Assembly (NCBI RefSeq): GCF_005503355.1
Contig: NZ_SCMK01000002.1
Location: 62,001 to 126,000, forward strand
Direction of reading: 5' to 3'
From: Sphingomonas sp. 1F27F7B
GTDB lineage: Bacteria > Pseudomonadota > Alphaproteobacteria > Sphingomonadales > Sphingomonadaceae
Length of the DNA stretch: 64,000 nt
The notes beneath the pieces were generated by a model, which was given only the letters and a program-made list of their open reading frames with translations, made no database searches and was not told the origin of the DNA. Positions 35,261-43,044 of the stretch are shown one piece after another. The number at the start of each line of letters is the position of its first letter. Position 1 is the first letter of the stretch. A program made the translations under genes and the position numbers.

Positions 35261-37582
35261 CTAGAGCTGTCGGCCGTCGGTATCCATCAGCACTTCGCGC
35301 CGGCCGACATGATCGGGGCGCGAGACGAGTTCGTCCTTTTCCATGCGCTCGATCAGCCGGGCGGCGCTGTTGTAGCCGACGCGCAGCTGGCGCTGCAGCC
35401 AGGAGGTCGAGGCCTTCTGGCTCTCCGCCACCAGCTGGATCGCGCGGCGATAGAGCTGATCCTCCGGCGAATCGTCGCCCTCCGGCGCGCCGTCGAGGCT
35501 GAACCCGCCATCCTCGGGCTCCTCGGTGACGGCGGAGATGTATTCGGGCGTCCCCTGCGATCGCCAATGATCGGCCACTGCCTGCACTTCGTCGTCGCTG
35601 ACGAAGGGGCCGTGGACGCGGACGATCTGCTTGCCGCCGGGCATGTAGAGCATGTCGCCCTTGCCCAGCAGCTGCTCGGCGCCCTGCTCGCCCAGGATGG
35701 TGCGCGAATCGATCTTGCTGGCGACGTAGAAGGAGAGGCGGGTCGGCAGGTTCGCCTTGATCACGCCGGTGATGACGTCGACCGAGGGGCGCTGCGTCGC
35801 CATGATCAGGTGGATGCCCGCCGCGCGCGCCTTCTGCGCCAGGCGCTGGATCAGGAATTCCACTTCCTTGCCGGCGGTCATCATCAGGTCGGCGAGCTCG
35901 TCGACGATCACCACGATCTGCGGCAGCGGATTGAGGTCGAGCGCCTCCTCCTCGTAGATCGGCTTGCCGGTGTCGGGGTCGTAGCCGACCTGCACCTTGC
36001 GGCCGAGCTTCTGGCCCTTCGCTTTCGCCTGACGCACCTTGTCGTTGAACGAAGCGAGGCTGCGGACATTGGCGTGCGCCATCATCCGGTAGCGGTCCTC
36101 CATCTGCTCGACTGCCCATTTGAGCGCGCGCACCGCCTTGGCCGGCTCGGTCACCACGTCGGCGAGCAGATGGGGGATGTCCTTGTACATGCTCAGCTCG
36201 AGCATCTTGGGATCGATCATGATCATCCGGCACTGCTCGGGCGTGAGCCGGTAGAGCAGCGAGAGGATCATGCAGTTGAGGCCCACCGACTTGCCCGAGC
36301 CGGTGGTGCCGGCGACGAGCAGGTGCGGCATCGGCGCCAGGTCGGCGATCACCGGATCGCCGGCGATGTTCTTGCCCAGCACCAGCGGCAGCGTCGCGCC
36401 CTGGTCCTCGAAGGCCTGGCTGGCGACCAGTTCGTGCAGGTTGACCGATTCGCGCGCCGCATTGGGCAGCTCGATGCCGATCACGCTGCGCCCGGGGATG
36501 GTCGCGATGCGTGCCGAAGTGGCGGACATGTTGCGCGCCACGTCGTCGGCGAGCTGGATCACCCGGCTCGCCTTGATGCCCGCGGCGGGCTCGAGCTCGT
36601 ACATGGTGACGACCGGCCCCGGCCGCACTTCGACGATCTGGCCCTTCACGTTGAAATCGTCGAGCACGCTTTCGAGCAGCCGGGCGTTGCGCTCCAGCGC
36701 CGCCTTGTCGATCCCGGCATTCTTGTTGACCGGCGGTGCCTTGAGCAGCTCGATCGAGGGCAGCTGATAGCTGTCCTTGAAGTCGAGGCTGGTCTGGGTC
36801 GGCGGCTTGGTCCGCGCAGGCGAGGGGGTGAGGTTGCGGTCGGCGATCACCGGGCCGGGGCGGTTGTCGGGCACCACCGTCTTGCGCGGCTCCCGGCCCT
36901 CGCGGATCTTCGGCTCGGCGAAGTCGCGGCTTTCCTTCTCGGGCGCGCCGAGCAGCGGCGCCTTGGCCGGTCCCTTGAGGCTGGGGATGCTCGGCAGGCT
37001 CACGCGCTCGGGCAGGGAGAAATCGAGGCTGCGCCACCAGATGAACAGGCCGATCAGCCCGCAGACCAGGCCCAGGCCGCGCCCCGCCCACCAGCCGATC
37101 GCCGGATCGCCCGCAAGGCCGATCAGCCAGTTGAACAGCCCGGCGATGCTCAGGCCCGCCACGCCGCCCCAGCCGCCGGTGAGCGAGAGCACCGCGTCCG
37201 ACGAGAAGAAGGCGAGCGCCGTGGCGACGAAGATCACGCCGATGCCGACGCCGCGGAACATCGTTCCCCAATTGCCCGTCGGCCGATCCTTGAGCAGGCG
37301 ATAGGCGACGATCAGCCCGATCGGCAGGAACAGCCACACGGCGGGGCCGAGCAGCGCATAGAGCAGGTCGGCGATCCACGCGCCGGGCTCGCCCATCCAG
37401 TTGCGCGCGGGGCCGGCCGCCGCCGTGTTGAGCGACGGATCGGTCGGTCGATAGCTGCCCAGCGCCACGCCGAGCGCCAGTACGCCCAGGAACAGGGCGG
37501 CTCCGCCGATCACCGCGCCGCTGCGGCGCGCGCCGGCCTTCATCGTCTCGCGCCAAAGCGGCGCCTGTGCCCGGGACGCCAT
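35261..37582 (-). CDS. ftsK: DNA translocase FtsK
   Basis: Pumps chromosome dimers toward dif sites at the division septum and activates XerCD. The 773-residue protein starts MASRAQAPLWRE, has four to five N-terminal membrane helices (about 24-45, 65-95, 105-130, 135-175), a Pro/Lys-rich linker (about 190-290), the RecA-like motor with Walker A AGTTGSGKS and Walker B VIVDELADLMM, and the C-terminal gamma winged helix (STSWLQRQLRVGYNSAARLIERME) that reads KOPS. An open frame continues far upstream, but it runs antisense through the UbiH-family gene and is not coding. Confidence 0.96.
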   Translation of the reverse strand: MASRAQAPLWRETMKAGARRSGAVIGGAALFLGVLALGVALGSYRPTDPSLNTAAAGPARNWMGEPGAWIADLLYALLGPAVWLFLPIGLIVAYRLLKDRPTGNWGTMFRGVGIGVIFVATALAFFSSDAVLSLTGGWGGVAGLSIAGLFNWLIGLAGDPAIGWWAGRGLGLVCGLIGLFIWWRSLDFSLPERVSLPSIPSLKGPAKAPLLGAPEKESRDFAEPKIREGREPRKTVVPDNRPGPVIADRNLTPSPARTKPPTQTSLDFKDSYQLPSIELLKAPPVNKNAGIDKAALERNARLLESVLDDFNVKGQIVEVRPGPVVTMYELEPAAGIKASRVIQLADDVARNMSATSARIATIPGRSVIGIELPNAARESVNLHELVASQAFEDQGATLPLVLGKNIAGDPVIADLAPMPHLLVAGTTGSGKSVGLNCMILSLLYRLTPEQCRMIMIDPKMLELSMYKDIPHLLADVVTEPAKAVRALKWAVEQMEDRYRMMAHANVRSLASFNDKVRQAKAKGQKLGRKVQVGYDPDTGKPIYEEEALDLNPLPQIVVIVDELADLMMTAGKEVEFLIQRLAQKARAAGIHLIMATQRPSVDVITGVIKANLPTRLSFYVASKIDSRTILGEQGAEQLLGKGDMLYMPGGKQIVRVHGPFVSDDEVQAVADHWRSQGTPEYISAVTEEPEDGGFSLDGAPEGDDSPEDQLYRRAIQLVAESQKASTSWLQRQLRVGYNSAARLIERMEKDELVSRPDHVGRREVLMDTDGRQL

Positions 37583-37891
37583 GCCCAGCCTCCAGATTTT
37601 CAGGGGTGCGGCCCGGTTAATCGCGCGGCGGGACTCCGCCGTCAAGCGTTCCCGCCACGTTCCACCGCATTGCCGCCAATCCTTCCCAATCGCCTCGACA
37701 TGGGCCTTTCGGTTCCCCGGCGCAGACCGGGGCCCGGTCTCGACGCAATTGGTTGGGACGGTCAAACCTCTCGAACGGCATCGCAGCTGGGCCCCGGCCT
37801 GCGCCGGAACCGTGGGAATGTCGGCGCGGGCGTTGGGCGATCGTGGCTTGGTGGGGATGACGGAGCCTGTTCCACGCGCTACGGCACGCAC
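37583..37891. other. Divergent gap between ftsK and the UbiH-family gene
   Basis: This 309-base stretch contains no gene I can support. Its main content is a pair of inverted CCGGGG-rich repeats (37711-37811, listed separately). No clear -35/-10 pair was identified, although promoters for both flanking genes should lie here. Confidence 0.6.
37711..37811. repeat. Gene-free inverted-repeat pair of the CCGGGG family
   Basis: The left arm at 37711-37735 (GGTTCCCCGGCGCAGACCGG onward) and the right arm at 37788-37811 are inverted copies with a few differences, separated by about 52 bases. The arms are related in sequence to the 30-base terminal repeats around the GIY-YIG gene at 39164-39540. Each arm is itself a small hairpin (CCCCGG...CCGGGG). 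It reads like a cargo-less member of the same repeat family. Confidence 0.7.
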
Positions 37892-39109
37892 ATGGATCGC
37901 GCAGATGTCCTCATCCTCGGCGGCGGGCTGGTCGGCTCGGCGCTGGCCACCGCGCTCGCTGCGCACGGCATTTCCTCGATTGTGGTCGATCCCGCCGATC
38001 CGGCGGAGATCCTCGCCGCCCGGCACGACGGCCGCGCCTCGGCGATCGCCAGCGCGCCGATGCGCATGTTCGAGGCGATCGGCGTCGCGTCGCGCCTGGC
38101 GGGCAAGGGCTGCCCGATCGCCGGCATCCGCGTCTCGGACGGGCTCGATCCCGGCAAGCTCGATTTCGCACCCGGCGAAGGCGAGGGTGCGCTCGGCCAC
38201 ATGTTCGAGAACCGCATCCTGCGCACCGCCCTGTACGAAGCGGCGGTCGCCGCGCCGCTGGCGGACGTGCGGATGCAGACCCGCGCGCTGCGCGTGGAGC
38301 GGGGCGAATTCGGCGTCTCCGCCCTGCTCGACGATGGCACCACCGTCCACGCCCAGTTGCTGGTGGGGGCCGAGGGCCGCAATTCCCCGACTCGCGAAGC
38401 CGCCGGGCTCAACACCGCGCGCTGGAGCTACGACCATGCCGCGATGGTCGCCACGCTCGGCCATGCGCGCAGCCACGAGAACATCGCCTTCGAGATCTTC
38501 TATCCCACCGGCCCCTTCGCGATCCTGCCGCTGCCCGACGACGAGAATGGCCATCGCTCGGCGGTGGTGTGGACGGTTCATGCCCGCGATGCCGCCGGCA
38601 TGATGAAGATCTCCGAGCGCGCCTATCTGGCCGAGGCGGAGAAGCGCATGGGCGGGTTCCTGGGCAAGCTCGGTCCGCTCACCGCGCGCTTCAGCCATCC
38701 GCTGGGCTTCCATCATGCCGCCTGGATCACCGCCGACCGGCTCGCGCTGGTCGGCGATGCGGCGCATGGCATCCATCCGATCGCCGGGCAGGGCGTGAAC
38801 GTCGGCTTTCGCGACGTCGCCACGCTGGTCGAGGTGCTGGTCGACGGCAGGCGGCTGGGGCTCGACATGGGCGATCCGCAGCTGCTCGCGCGCTACCAGC
38901 GCTGGCGCGGGCTCGACACTTTCATGGTCGCCGCCGCCACCGACGGGCTCACGCGCCTGTTCGGCATCCCCGGCAAGACCGCGAGCGCGGTCCGTCGCTT
39001 CGGCCTTTCGGCGGTGGACAGGCTGCCGCCGCTCAAGCACTGGTTCATGGCCGAGGCGCGGGGCGAGAGCGGCGACGTGCCGAAGCTGCTCCAGGGGATG
39101 ACGGCTTAA
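37892..39109 (+). CDS. UbiH/UbiF/Coq6-family FAD monooxygenase
   Basis: A 405-residue flavin-dependent hydroxylase of the ubiquinone-synthesis family. The FAD-binding GxGxxG motif appears as LILGGGLVGSALA, the DG motif region as VGAEGRNSPTRE, and the second FAD motif as LVGDAAHGIHPIAGQGVNVGFRD. Which ring carbon (C5, C6 or C1) it hydroxylates cannot be decided from sequence, and alphaproteobacterial members are sometimes multifunctional. It is alone in its unit, divergent from ftsK. Confidence 0.9.
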   Translation: MDRADVLILGGGLVGSALATALAAHGISSIVVDPADPAEILAARHDGRASAIASAPMRMFEAIGVASRLAGKGCPIAGIRVSDGLDPGKLDFAPGEGEGALGHMFENRILRTALYEAAVAAPLADVRMQTRALRVERGEFGVSALLDDGTTVHAQLLVGAEGRNSPTREAAGLNTARWSYDHAAMVATLGHARSHENIAFEIFYPTGPFAILPLPDDENGHRSAVVWTVHARDAAGMMKISERAYLAEAEKRMGGFLGKLGPLTARFSHPLGFHHAAWITADRLALVGDAAHGIHPIAGQGVNVGFRDVATLVEVLVDGRRLGLDMGDPQLLARYQRWRGLDTFMVAAATDGLTRLFGIPGKTASAVRRFGLSAVDRLPPLKHWFMAEARGESGDVPKLLQGMTA

Positions 39110-39163
39110 GTTGAGAACGCACCAAATATCTGATTTCCATGAGCCCCCAACCTAGCCCTCCGG

Positions 39164-39193
39164 GTTCCCCGGCGAAGGCCGGGGCCCAGTTGC
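39164..39193. repeat. Left terminal inverted repeat of the GIY-YIG unit
   Basis: Thirty bases beginning GTTCCCCGGCGAAGGCCGGG and ending CCCAGTTGC. It is the inverted copy of 39511-39540 with a single T/C difference near the inner end. Confidence 0.9.
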
Positions 39194-39206
39194 GGAGGAG
39201 CCTGAA

Positions 39207-39503
39207 ATGGAAAGACGCGGCTTCCTCTACATCATGGCGAATCGCCGTAACGGCACAATTTATCTGGGCGTCACGTCCGATCTGCCGAAGCGTGCTTGGG
39301 AACATCGCAACGGTGCCGTTCCCGGGTTCGCTCGCGAACATGGCTGCAAGTTGCTGGTCTGGTACCAGGCCTATGAAAGCCTCGACGCGGCGCGCCACCG
39401 CGAGCTGCAGATGAAGAAGTGGCAACGAGCGTGGAAGTTGCGCGAGATCGAGGGGCTCAACCCCGAATGGGAGGACCTGTTCGAGCACCTCGCGCCGTCT
39501 TGA
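39207..39503 (+). CDS. GIY-YIG nuclease family protein (UPF0213/YhbQ-like)
   Basis: A 98-residue stand-alone GIY-YIG domain. The motif is present as LYIMANRRNGTIYLGVTSDL (GTIY/YLG in place of GIY/YIG), followed by the catalytic-type arginine in LPKRAWEHRNG, the histidine and a glutamate in ARHRELQMKKWQRAWK. Small proteins of this kind occur in multiple copies in sphingomonad genomes and are often annotated as excinuclease subunit C-like, although they lack UvrC's other domains. The gene is almost exactly enclosed by inverted repeats, unlike a normal chromosomal gene. A role as repeat-associated endonuclease is inference. Confidence 0.88.
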   Translation: MERRGFLYIMANRRNGTIYLGVTSDLPKRAWEHRNGAVPGFAREHGCKLLVWYQAYESLDAARHRELQMKKWQRAWKLREIEGLNPEWEDLFEHLAPS

Positions 39504-39510
39504 CTGGGTT

Positions 39511-39540
39511 GCGACTGGGCCCCGGCCTTCGCCGGGGAAC
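39511..39540. repeat. Right terminal inverted repeat of the GIY-YIG unit
   Basis: Begins GCGACTGGGCCCCGGCCTTC and ends GCCGGGGAAC; the reverse complement matches 39164-39193 at 29 of 30 positions. It starts seven bases after the GIY-YIG stop codon, where it could also act as a transcription-end hairpin. Confidence 0.9.
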
Positions 39541-39571
39541 ACGTAGCGACTCCATGGCTGTTGCCGCGCCC

Positions 39572-40195
39572 CTATTGCAGCGTGCCCGCCTCATCCCCGT
39601 CGTGGCGGCCGAAGAACTGCATCAGCTGGACGATCAGCTCCGATCGCTCGGCGAGCGTGTCGGCTTCCAGCAGCGCCTGTTTCGAAGCCACGTCGAACGG
39701 CGCGATCTGGGCGATGCCGTTGACCAGCGATTCGTCGTCGAGCCGGCTCACCGCCTCCCAGTCGACCGCATAGCCCAGCCCTTCGGCGAAGCGCCGCGAT
39801 TCGATCTCCAGCGCGGCGCGCTCGGCCATGGCGAGCACTTCGATGTCGCCGGCCTGCTCCAGCGCGGCCTCGACCTGGCGGAACGGCGTCGTGACGTCGA
39901 GCTCGCGCACCACGGTGAAGCGCGCCAGCCCCTCCAGCACGATGTCGAAGCGCCCGTCGTCCAGCGCCTCGACCTCGGCGATGCGGCCGACACAGCCGAT
40001 CGCGAACAGCGGCGGCGAATCGCCCGAGGCGCGGGGCTGGATCATCCCGATCCGCCGGTCGCGCACGAGCGCGTCCGAGACCATCGCCCGGTAGCGCGGC
40101 TCGAAGATGTGCAGCGGCAGATGCATGCGCGGGAAAAGCAACGCGCCGCCCAGCGGAAACACCGAGAGGCGCGTTATCGGCCCGCCCGGAATCAT
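39572..40195 (-). CDS. LON substrate-binding domain protein
   Basis: A 207-residue protein consisting of the Lon N-terminal (LAN/PUA-like) domain alone. Typical features are LSVFPLGGALLFPRMHLPLHIFEPRYRAMV near the N-terminus, IGMIQPRA, and a helical C-terminal part with LLEADTLAERSELIVQLMQFF. There is no AAA or protease domain. Such proteins are thought to bind unfolded or ribosome-associated substrates; the function is not settled. It overlaps the upstream thioredoxin/TPR gene by ATGA, linking two proteostasis-type genes. Confidence 0.88.
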   Translation of the reverse strand: MIPGGPITRLSVFPLGGALLFPRMHLPLHIFEPRYRAMVSDALVRDRRIGMIQPRASGDSPPLFAIGCVGRIAEVEALDDGRFDIVLEGLARFTVVRELDVTTPFRQVEAALEQAGDIEVLAMAERAALEIESRRFAEGLGYAVDWEAVSRLDDESLVNGIAQIAPFDVASKQALLEADTLAERSELIVQLMQFFGRHDGDEAGTLQ

Positions 40196-41094
40196 CCGAA
40201 CAGGATCGCCGAAAGCCTGCGGCGCTGCATGGCGACCCATGGGTCTTCCAGGCCCACTGCCTCGAACAGCTTGAGCAGGCGCTGGCGTGCCGCGCCTTCG
40301 TTCCAGTCGCGATCGTCGCGAATCATGCCGAGCAGCGTCGCGGCCGCGGCTTCATGGTCGCCCTTCGCCATCTGGCCGCCCGCCAGCTCGTAGCGCGCGT
40401 CCATGTCGCCGGTCGCCGCCAGCGCCTCGATGCGGCTCAGATCGTCCACCGGCCTGGCTTCCCTGGCCAGCGCGATCGCGGCGCGGGCCTGCTCTATCTC
40501 GGCGCCCTTGGCGTCCTCGGGCAGCGTGGCGAGCATCGCCTCGGCTTCGTCGACCCGTCCCAGCGCCAGGAGCGCCCGCGCGCGGCCGGCGATGATCTGG
40601 GAGTGGTCGGGCGCCAGATCGGCGATCTGCTCGAAAAGCGCGAGCGCGTGCTCGGCTTCGCCTTCGGCCAGCGCCTGCTCGGCCATCGCGATCAACGGGG
40701 CGAGCTCGGCCTCCGCCTGCGATTCGGCGCTCTGCACCGGAATCTGGCGGAGGATCTGGTCGAGCATCGTGCGCAGCTGCGATTCGGTGCGTGCCGAGGA
40801 AAGGTCGGCGACCAGCTGGCCCTGGAACATGGCATAGACGGTCGGGATCGAGCGGACCTGGAACTGGTTCGCGATGAACTGGTTCGCGTCGACATCGACC
40901 TTGGCGAGAATCACGCCCTTGCCGGCATAGTCGGCGGCGACCTTCTCGAGGATCGGTGCCAGCGCCTTGCAGGGGCCGCACCATTCCGCCCAGAAATCGA
41001 TGATGACCAGGCTGGTCATCGAGGGCTCGACGACGTCGCGGCGGAATGCGTCGACGGCTTCCTTCTCCGCGGGGGTGAGTCCTAGCGTGGCCAA
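40192..41094 (-). CDS. Thioredoxin-TPR protein (CnoX/YbbN-like)
   Basis: A 300-residue protein with an N-terminal thioredoxin domain (active site FWAEWCGPCKALAP) and C-terminal tetratricopeptide-like repeats (from about 140), the CnoX/YbbN architecture of a holdase-thioredoxin that protects proteins from hypochlorite stress. Unlike E. coli CnoX (SxxC), this one keeps both active-site cysteines, so it may be redox-active. The TTG at 41094 is chosen as start: an AGGAG lies eight bases upstream, and an ATG at 41163 would add a basic, poorly conserved extension. It is co-translated with the Lon-domain gene. Confidence 0.9.
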   Translation of the reverse strand: MATLGLTPAEKEAVDAFRRDVVEPSMTSLVIIDFWAEWCGPCKALAPILEKVAADYAGKGVILAKVDVDANQFIANQFQVRSIPTVYAMFQGQLVADLSSARTESQLRTMLDQILRQIPVQSAESQAEAELAPLIAMAEQALAEGEAEHALALFEQIADLAPDHSQIIAGRARALLALGRVDEAEAMLATLPEDAKGAEIEQARAAIALAREARPVDDLSRIEALAATGDMDARYELAGGQMAKGDHEAAAATLLGMIRDDRDWNEGAARQRLLKLFEAVGLEDPWVAMQRRRLSAILFG

Positions 41095-41268
41095 GGCGGG
41101 TGCTCCTGAAAAGATGCTTCGTGGTTCGCGGCGATATGTGGGCTTTCGCGCGTCAGGCGCCAAGCCTTTAAAAAAGTTGCGCGCATGGGGTTGCCGACCC
41201 CCAAAGCCGGTGCTAGTGGCCGCGCCTCACCCGCCCGGTGCGCTGATCGCCCGGGCCAAAACGCCAGA

Positions 41269-41343
<75 letters not shown>

Positions 41344-41478
41344 GCGTTTCCTGCCGGATTTCCGGCACTCTCCAGGAAACCGGGACCGCCTCGGCCATCG
41401 CCGATTAAGCAGGTTCGCGCCCGCCCGCCGGCGCTCACTTCAGCGCGGGTACAGGTTTCAACTCCGACAAGCGGCACC

Positions 41479-41904
41479 ATGTTCGGTAGGTTCCTCGGGG
41501 CGATTCTGCCCGCGCTCGCATTTTCTTCGGCGTTCGCCGTGCCTGCATCGGCGGCCGCCTCATCGGACGTGCCGATCGCCAGCGTGTGGCGCAATCCCGA
41601 CAACAGCGTCCATGTCCGCATCGATCAATGCGGCGGCGCGATCTGCGGGACGGTCACCTGGGCAAACGAAGAGGCGATCGCCGACGCCCGGAGCGGCGGC
41701 ACCGAACAACTGGTCGGCACCCGCCTGTTCCGCGATCTCAAGCCCGCCGGCCCCGGCAAGTGGAGCGGCAAGGTCTTCGTGCCGGATCTCCGCCAGACCT
41801 TCTCGGGCACGCTCCAGTTCCAGGACGGCGACAAGATGGTCGGCAGGGGCTGCGTGCTGTTCGGGATCATCTGCAAGTCGCAGACCTGGTCACGGGTGCG
41901 CTGA
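41479..41904 (+). CDS. DUF2147 family exported protein
   Basis: A 141-residue protein with a signal peptide (hydrophobic about 6-24, cleavage near ASA) and a DUF2147 domain. Family landmarks are the VWRNPDNSVHVRIDQCGGAICGTVTW segment with two cysteines, and the C-terminal FVPDLRQTFSGTLQFQDGDKMVGRGCVLFGIICKSQTWSRV. DUF2147 proteins are periplasmic with a lipocalin-like fold and unknown ligand. A second cysteine pair near the end suggests disulfides. It follows tRNA-Gly and precedes the DUF72 gene on the same strand. Confidence 0.88.
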   Translation: MFGRFLGAILPALAFSSAFAVPASAAASSDVPIASVWRNPDNSVHVRIDQCGGAICGTVTWANEEAIADARSGGTEQLVGTRLFRDLKPAGPGKWSGKVFVPDLRQTFSGTLQFQDGDKMVGRGCVLFGIICKSQTWSRVR

Positions 41905-41964
41905 CCCGTTTTGGCCGCAGCCTTCGGACTGGCGGTGCGGCACGGAGCCGCTAGGGTCGGGCGC

Positions 41965-42762
41965 ATGAGCACGGCACCCATTCGAGTCGGCATCGGCGGC
42001 TGGACCTTCGAGCCCTGGCGCGGGACTTTCTATCCGCAGGGACTCAGCCAGAAGAAGGAGTTGGAATACGCCTCGCGCCAGCTGACTGCGATCGAGATCA
42101 ACGGCACCTATTATTCCAGCTTCAAGCCGGCGACGTTCGAGGGCTGGGCGAAGACCGTGCCCGACGGCTTCGTCTTTGCAGTGAAAGGCTCGCGCTTCTG
42201 CACCAATCGCAAGGTGCTGGCCGATGCCGGCGAATCGGTGGCGAAGTTCGTCGGCCAGGGCGTGGTGGCGCTGGGGGACCGGCTGGGGCCGCTGATGTGG
42301 CAGTTCATGGCCACCAAGAAATTCGATGCCGTCGATTTCGGCGCCTTTCTCGATCTGCTGCCGCGCACGCACGAGGGCGTGACGCTGCGCCACGCCGTGC
42401 AGGTCCGCCACGAGAGCTTCGCGGTTCCGGAATTCGTCGCGCTGTGCCGCAAGGCCGGCGTCGCGATCGTCTATGCCGATTCGCCGCAATATCCCGCGAT
42501 CGCCGACGTGACTGGCGACTTCGTCTATGCCCGGCTCGAGGCGGGCGAGGACGACAATCCCTTCTGCTATCCCGAAGCCGCGCTTCCGCGCTGGACCGCG
42601 GCGGCCAGGACCTGGGCCTCGGGCGGGCGGCCGGAGGGCCTGCCCTATGTCGAGGACCAGGACCCGCCGACGGTGCTACGCGAAACCTTCCTATTCTTCA
42701 TCCATGGCGGCAAGGTGCGGGCACCCGCCGCGGCGCGGGAACTGATCCGTCGAATCGGTTAG
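41965..42762 (+). CDS. DUF72 family protein (YecE-like)
   Basis: A 265-residue TIM-barrel protein of the DUF72 (YecE) family, distantly similar to xylose-isomerase-like enzymes and of unknown activity. Landmarks are IRVGIGGWTFEPWRGTFYP at the N-terminus, EINGTYYSSFKPATFEGWA, LGPLMWQF, and VQVRHESF. The start at 41965 (MSTAPIRVGIGG) matches family members; an earlier frame start at 41911 would add a basic segment. No functional partner is obvious nearby. Confidence 0.9.
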   Translation: MSTAPIRVGIGGWTFEPWRGTFYPQGLSQKKELEYASRQLTAIEINGTYYSSFKPATFEGWAKTVPDGFVFAVKGSRFCTNRKVLADAGESVAKFVGQGVVALGDRLGPLMWQFMATKKFDAVDFGAFLDLLPRTHEGVTLRHAVQVRHESFAVPEFVALCRKAGVAIVYADSPQYPAIADVTGDFVYARLEAGEDDNPFCYPEAALPRWTAAARTWASGGRPEGLPYVEDQDPPTVLRETFLFFIHGGKVRAPAAARELIRRIG

Positions 42763-42835
42763 CGCATCCGGACGCGCACCACCGATCCGGTGGCGAGATC
42801 CTCCGAATCGGACGTAATCTGAGAGGTTCCGACAC

Positions 42836-42856
42836 AAGTTTGCAGTCTTGCAACTT
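42836..42856. promoter_or_regulatory. Operator-like palindrome upstream of the TonB-dependent receptor
   Basis: AAGTTTGCAGTCTTGCAACTT is an imperfect dyad (AAGTT-TGCA / TGCA-ACTT). It sits about 190 bases upstream of the receptor start in a 282-base gap that is otherwise without genes. It could bind a repressor controlling the receptor; it does not match a Fur box. No firm promoter was found in the gap. Confidence 0.35.
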
Positions 42857-43044
42857 GGCAGACACATATCAGTAAAGATGCGTGCCTTTCGGGATACAGA
42901 CCCAAATCAAAAGCTGATCCCGTATCTTCGGTGCTTTACGCGCGAATCCGCCGCTCTCATCCCGATGCAAGCACTTGCTGTTCAGGCATGTGCCGGCTCA
43001 CACCCTGCGCAATATTTGCGCGGGGCAGGTAGGAAAAGGGTATC

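Larger units (their letters stand above)
39164..39540. mobile_element. Inverted-repeat-bounded GIY-YIG cassette
   Basis: A 377-base unit bounded by 30-base inverted repeats at 39164-39193 and 39511-39540 that match at 29 of 30 positions, with only 13 and 7 bases between each repeat and the single gene inside. Each repeat contains a self-complementary CCCCGGCGAAGGCCGGGG core. No obvious target-site duplication was seen at the outer ends. I infer a mobile or formerly mobile cassette; no transposase is encoded unless the GIY-YIG protein itself does the work. Confidence 0.5.

Noticed and set aside
37869..37884. A fourth parS site (TGTTCCACGCGCTACG) upstream of the UbiH-family gene
   Set aside because: Only the left half matches; the CACGTG core and the right half are lost.
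35058..39040. Very long minus-strand frames, up to about 1260 codons, spanning ftsK and running antisense through the UbiH-family gene
   Set aside because: Only the part from 37582 leftward encodes FtsK; the upstream extension lacks domains and is antisense to a well-conserved flavoprotein. Long stop-free antisense frames are common in GC-rich genes.
39207..39503. UvrC (excinuclease) fragment
   Set aside because: The GIY-YIG domain is complete and stand-alone, with no UvrBC or helix-hairpin-helix remnants, so it is a small GIY-YIG family protein rather than a broken uvrC.
43013..43044. AGGAAAAGGG before the TonB receptor as a second promoter or riboswitch
   Set aside because: It is simply a purine-rich ribosome-binding region; no conserved riboswitch structure was seen in the 282-base gap.
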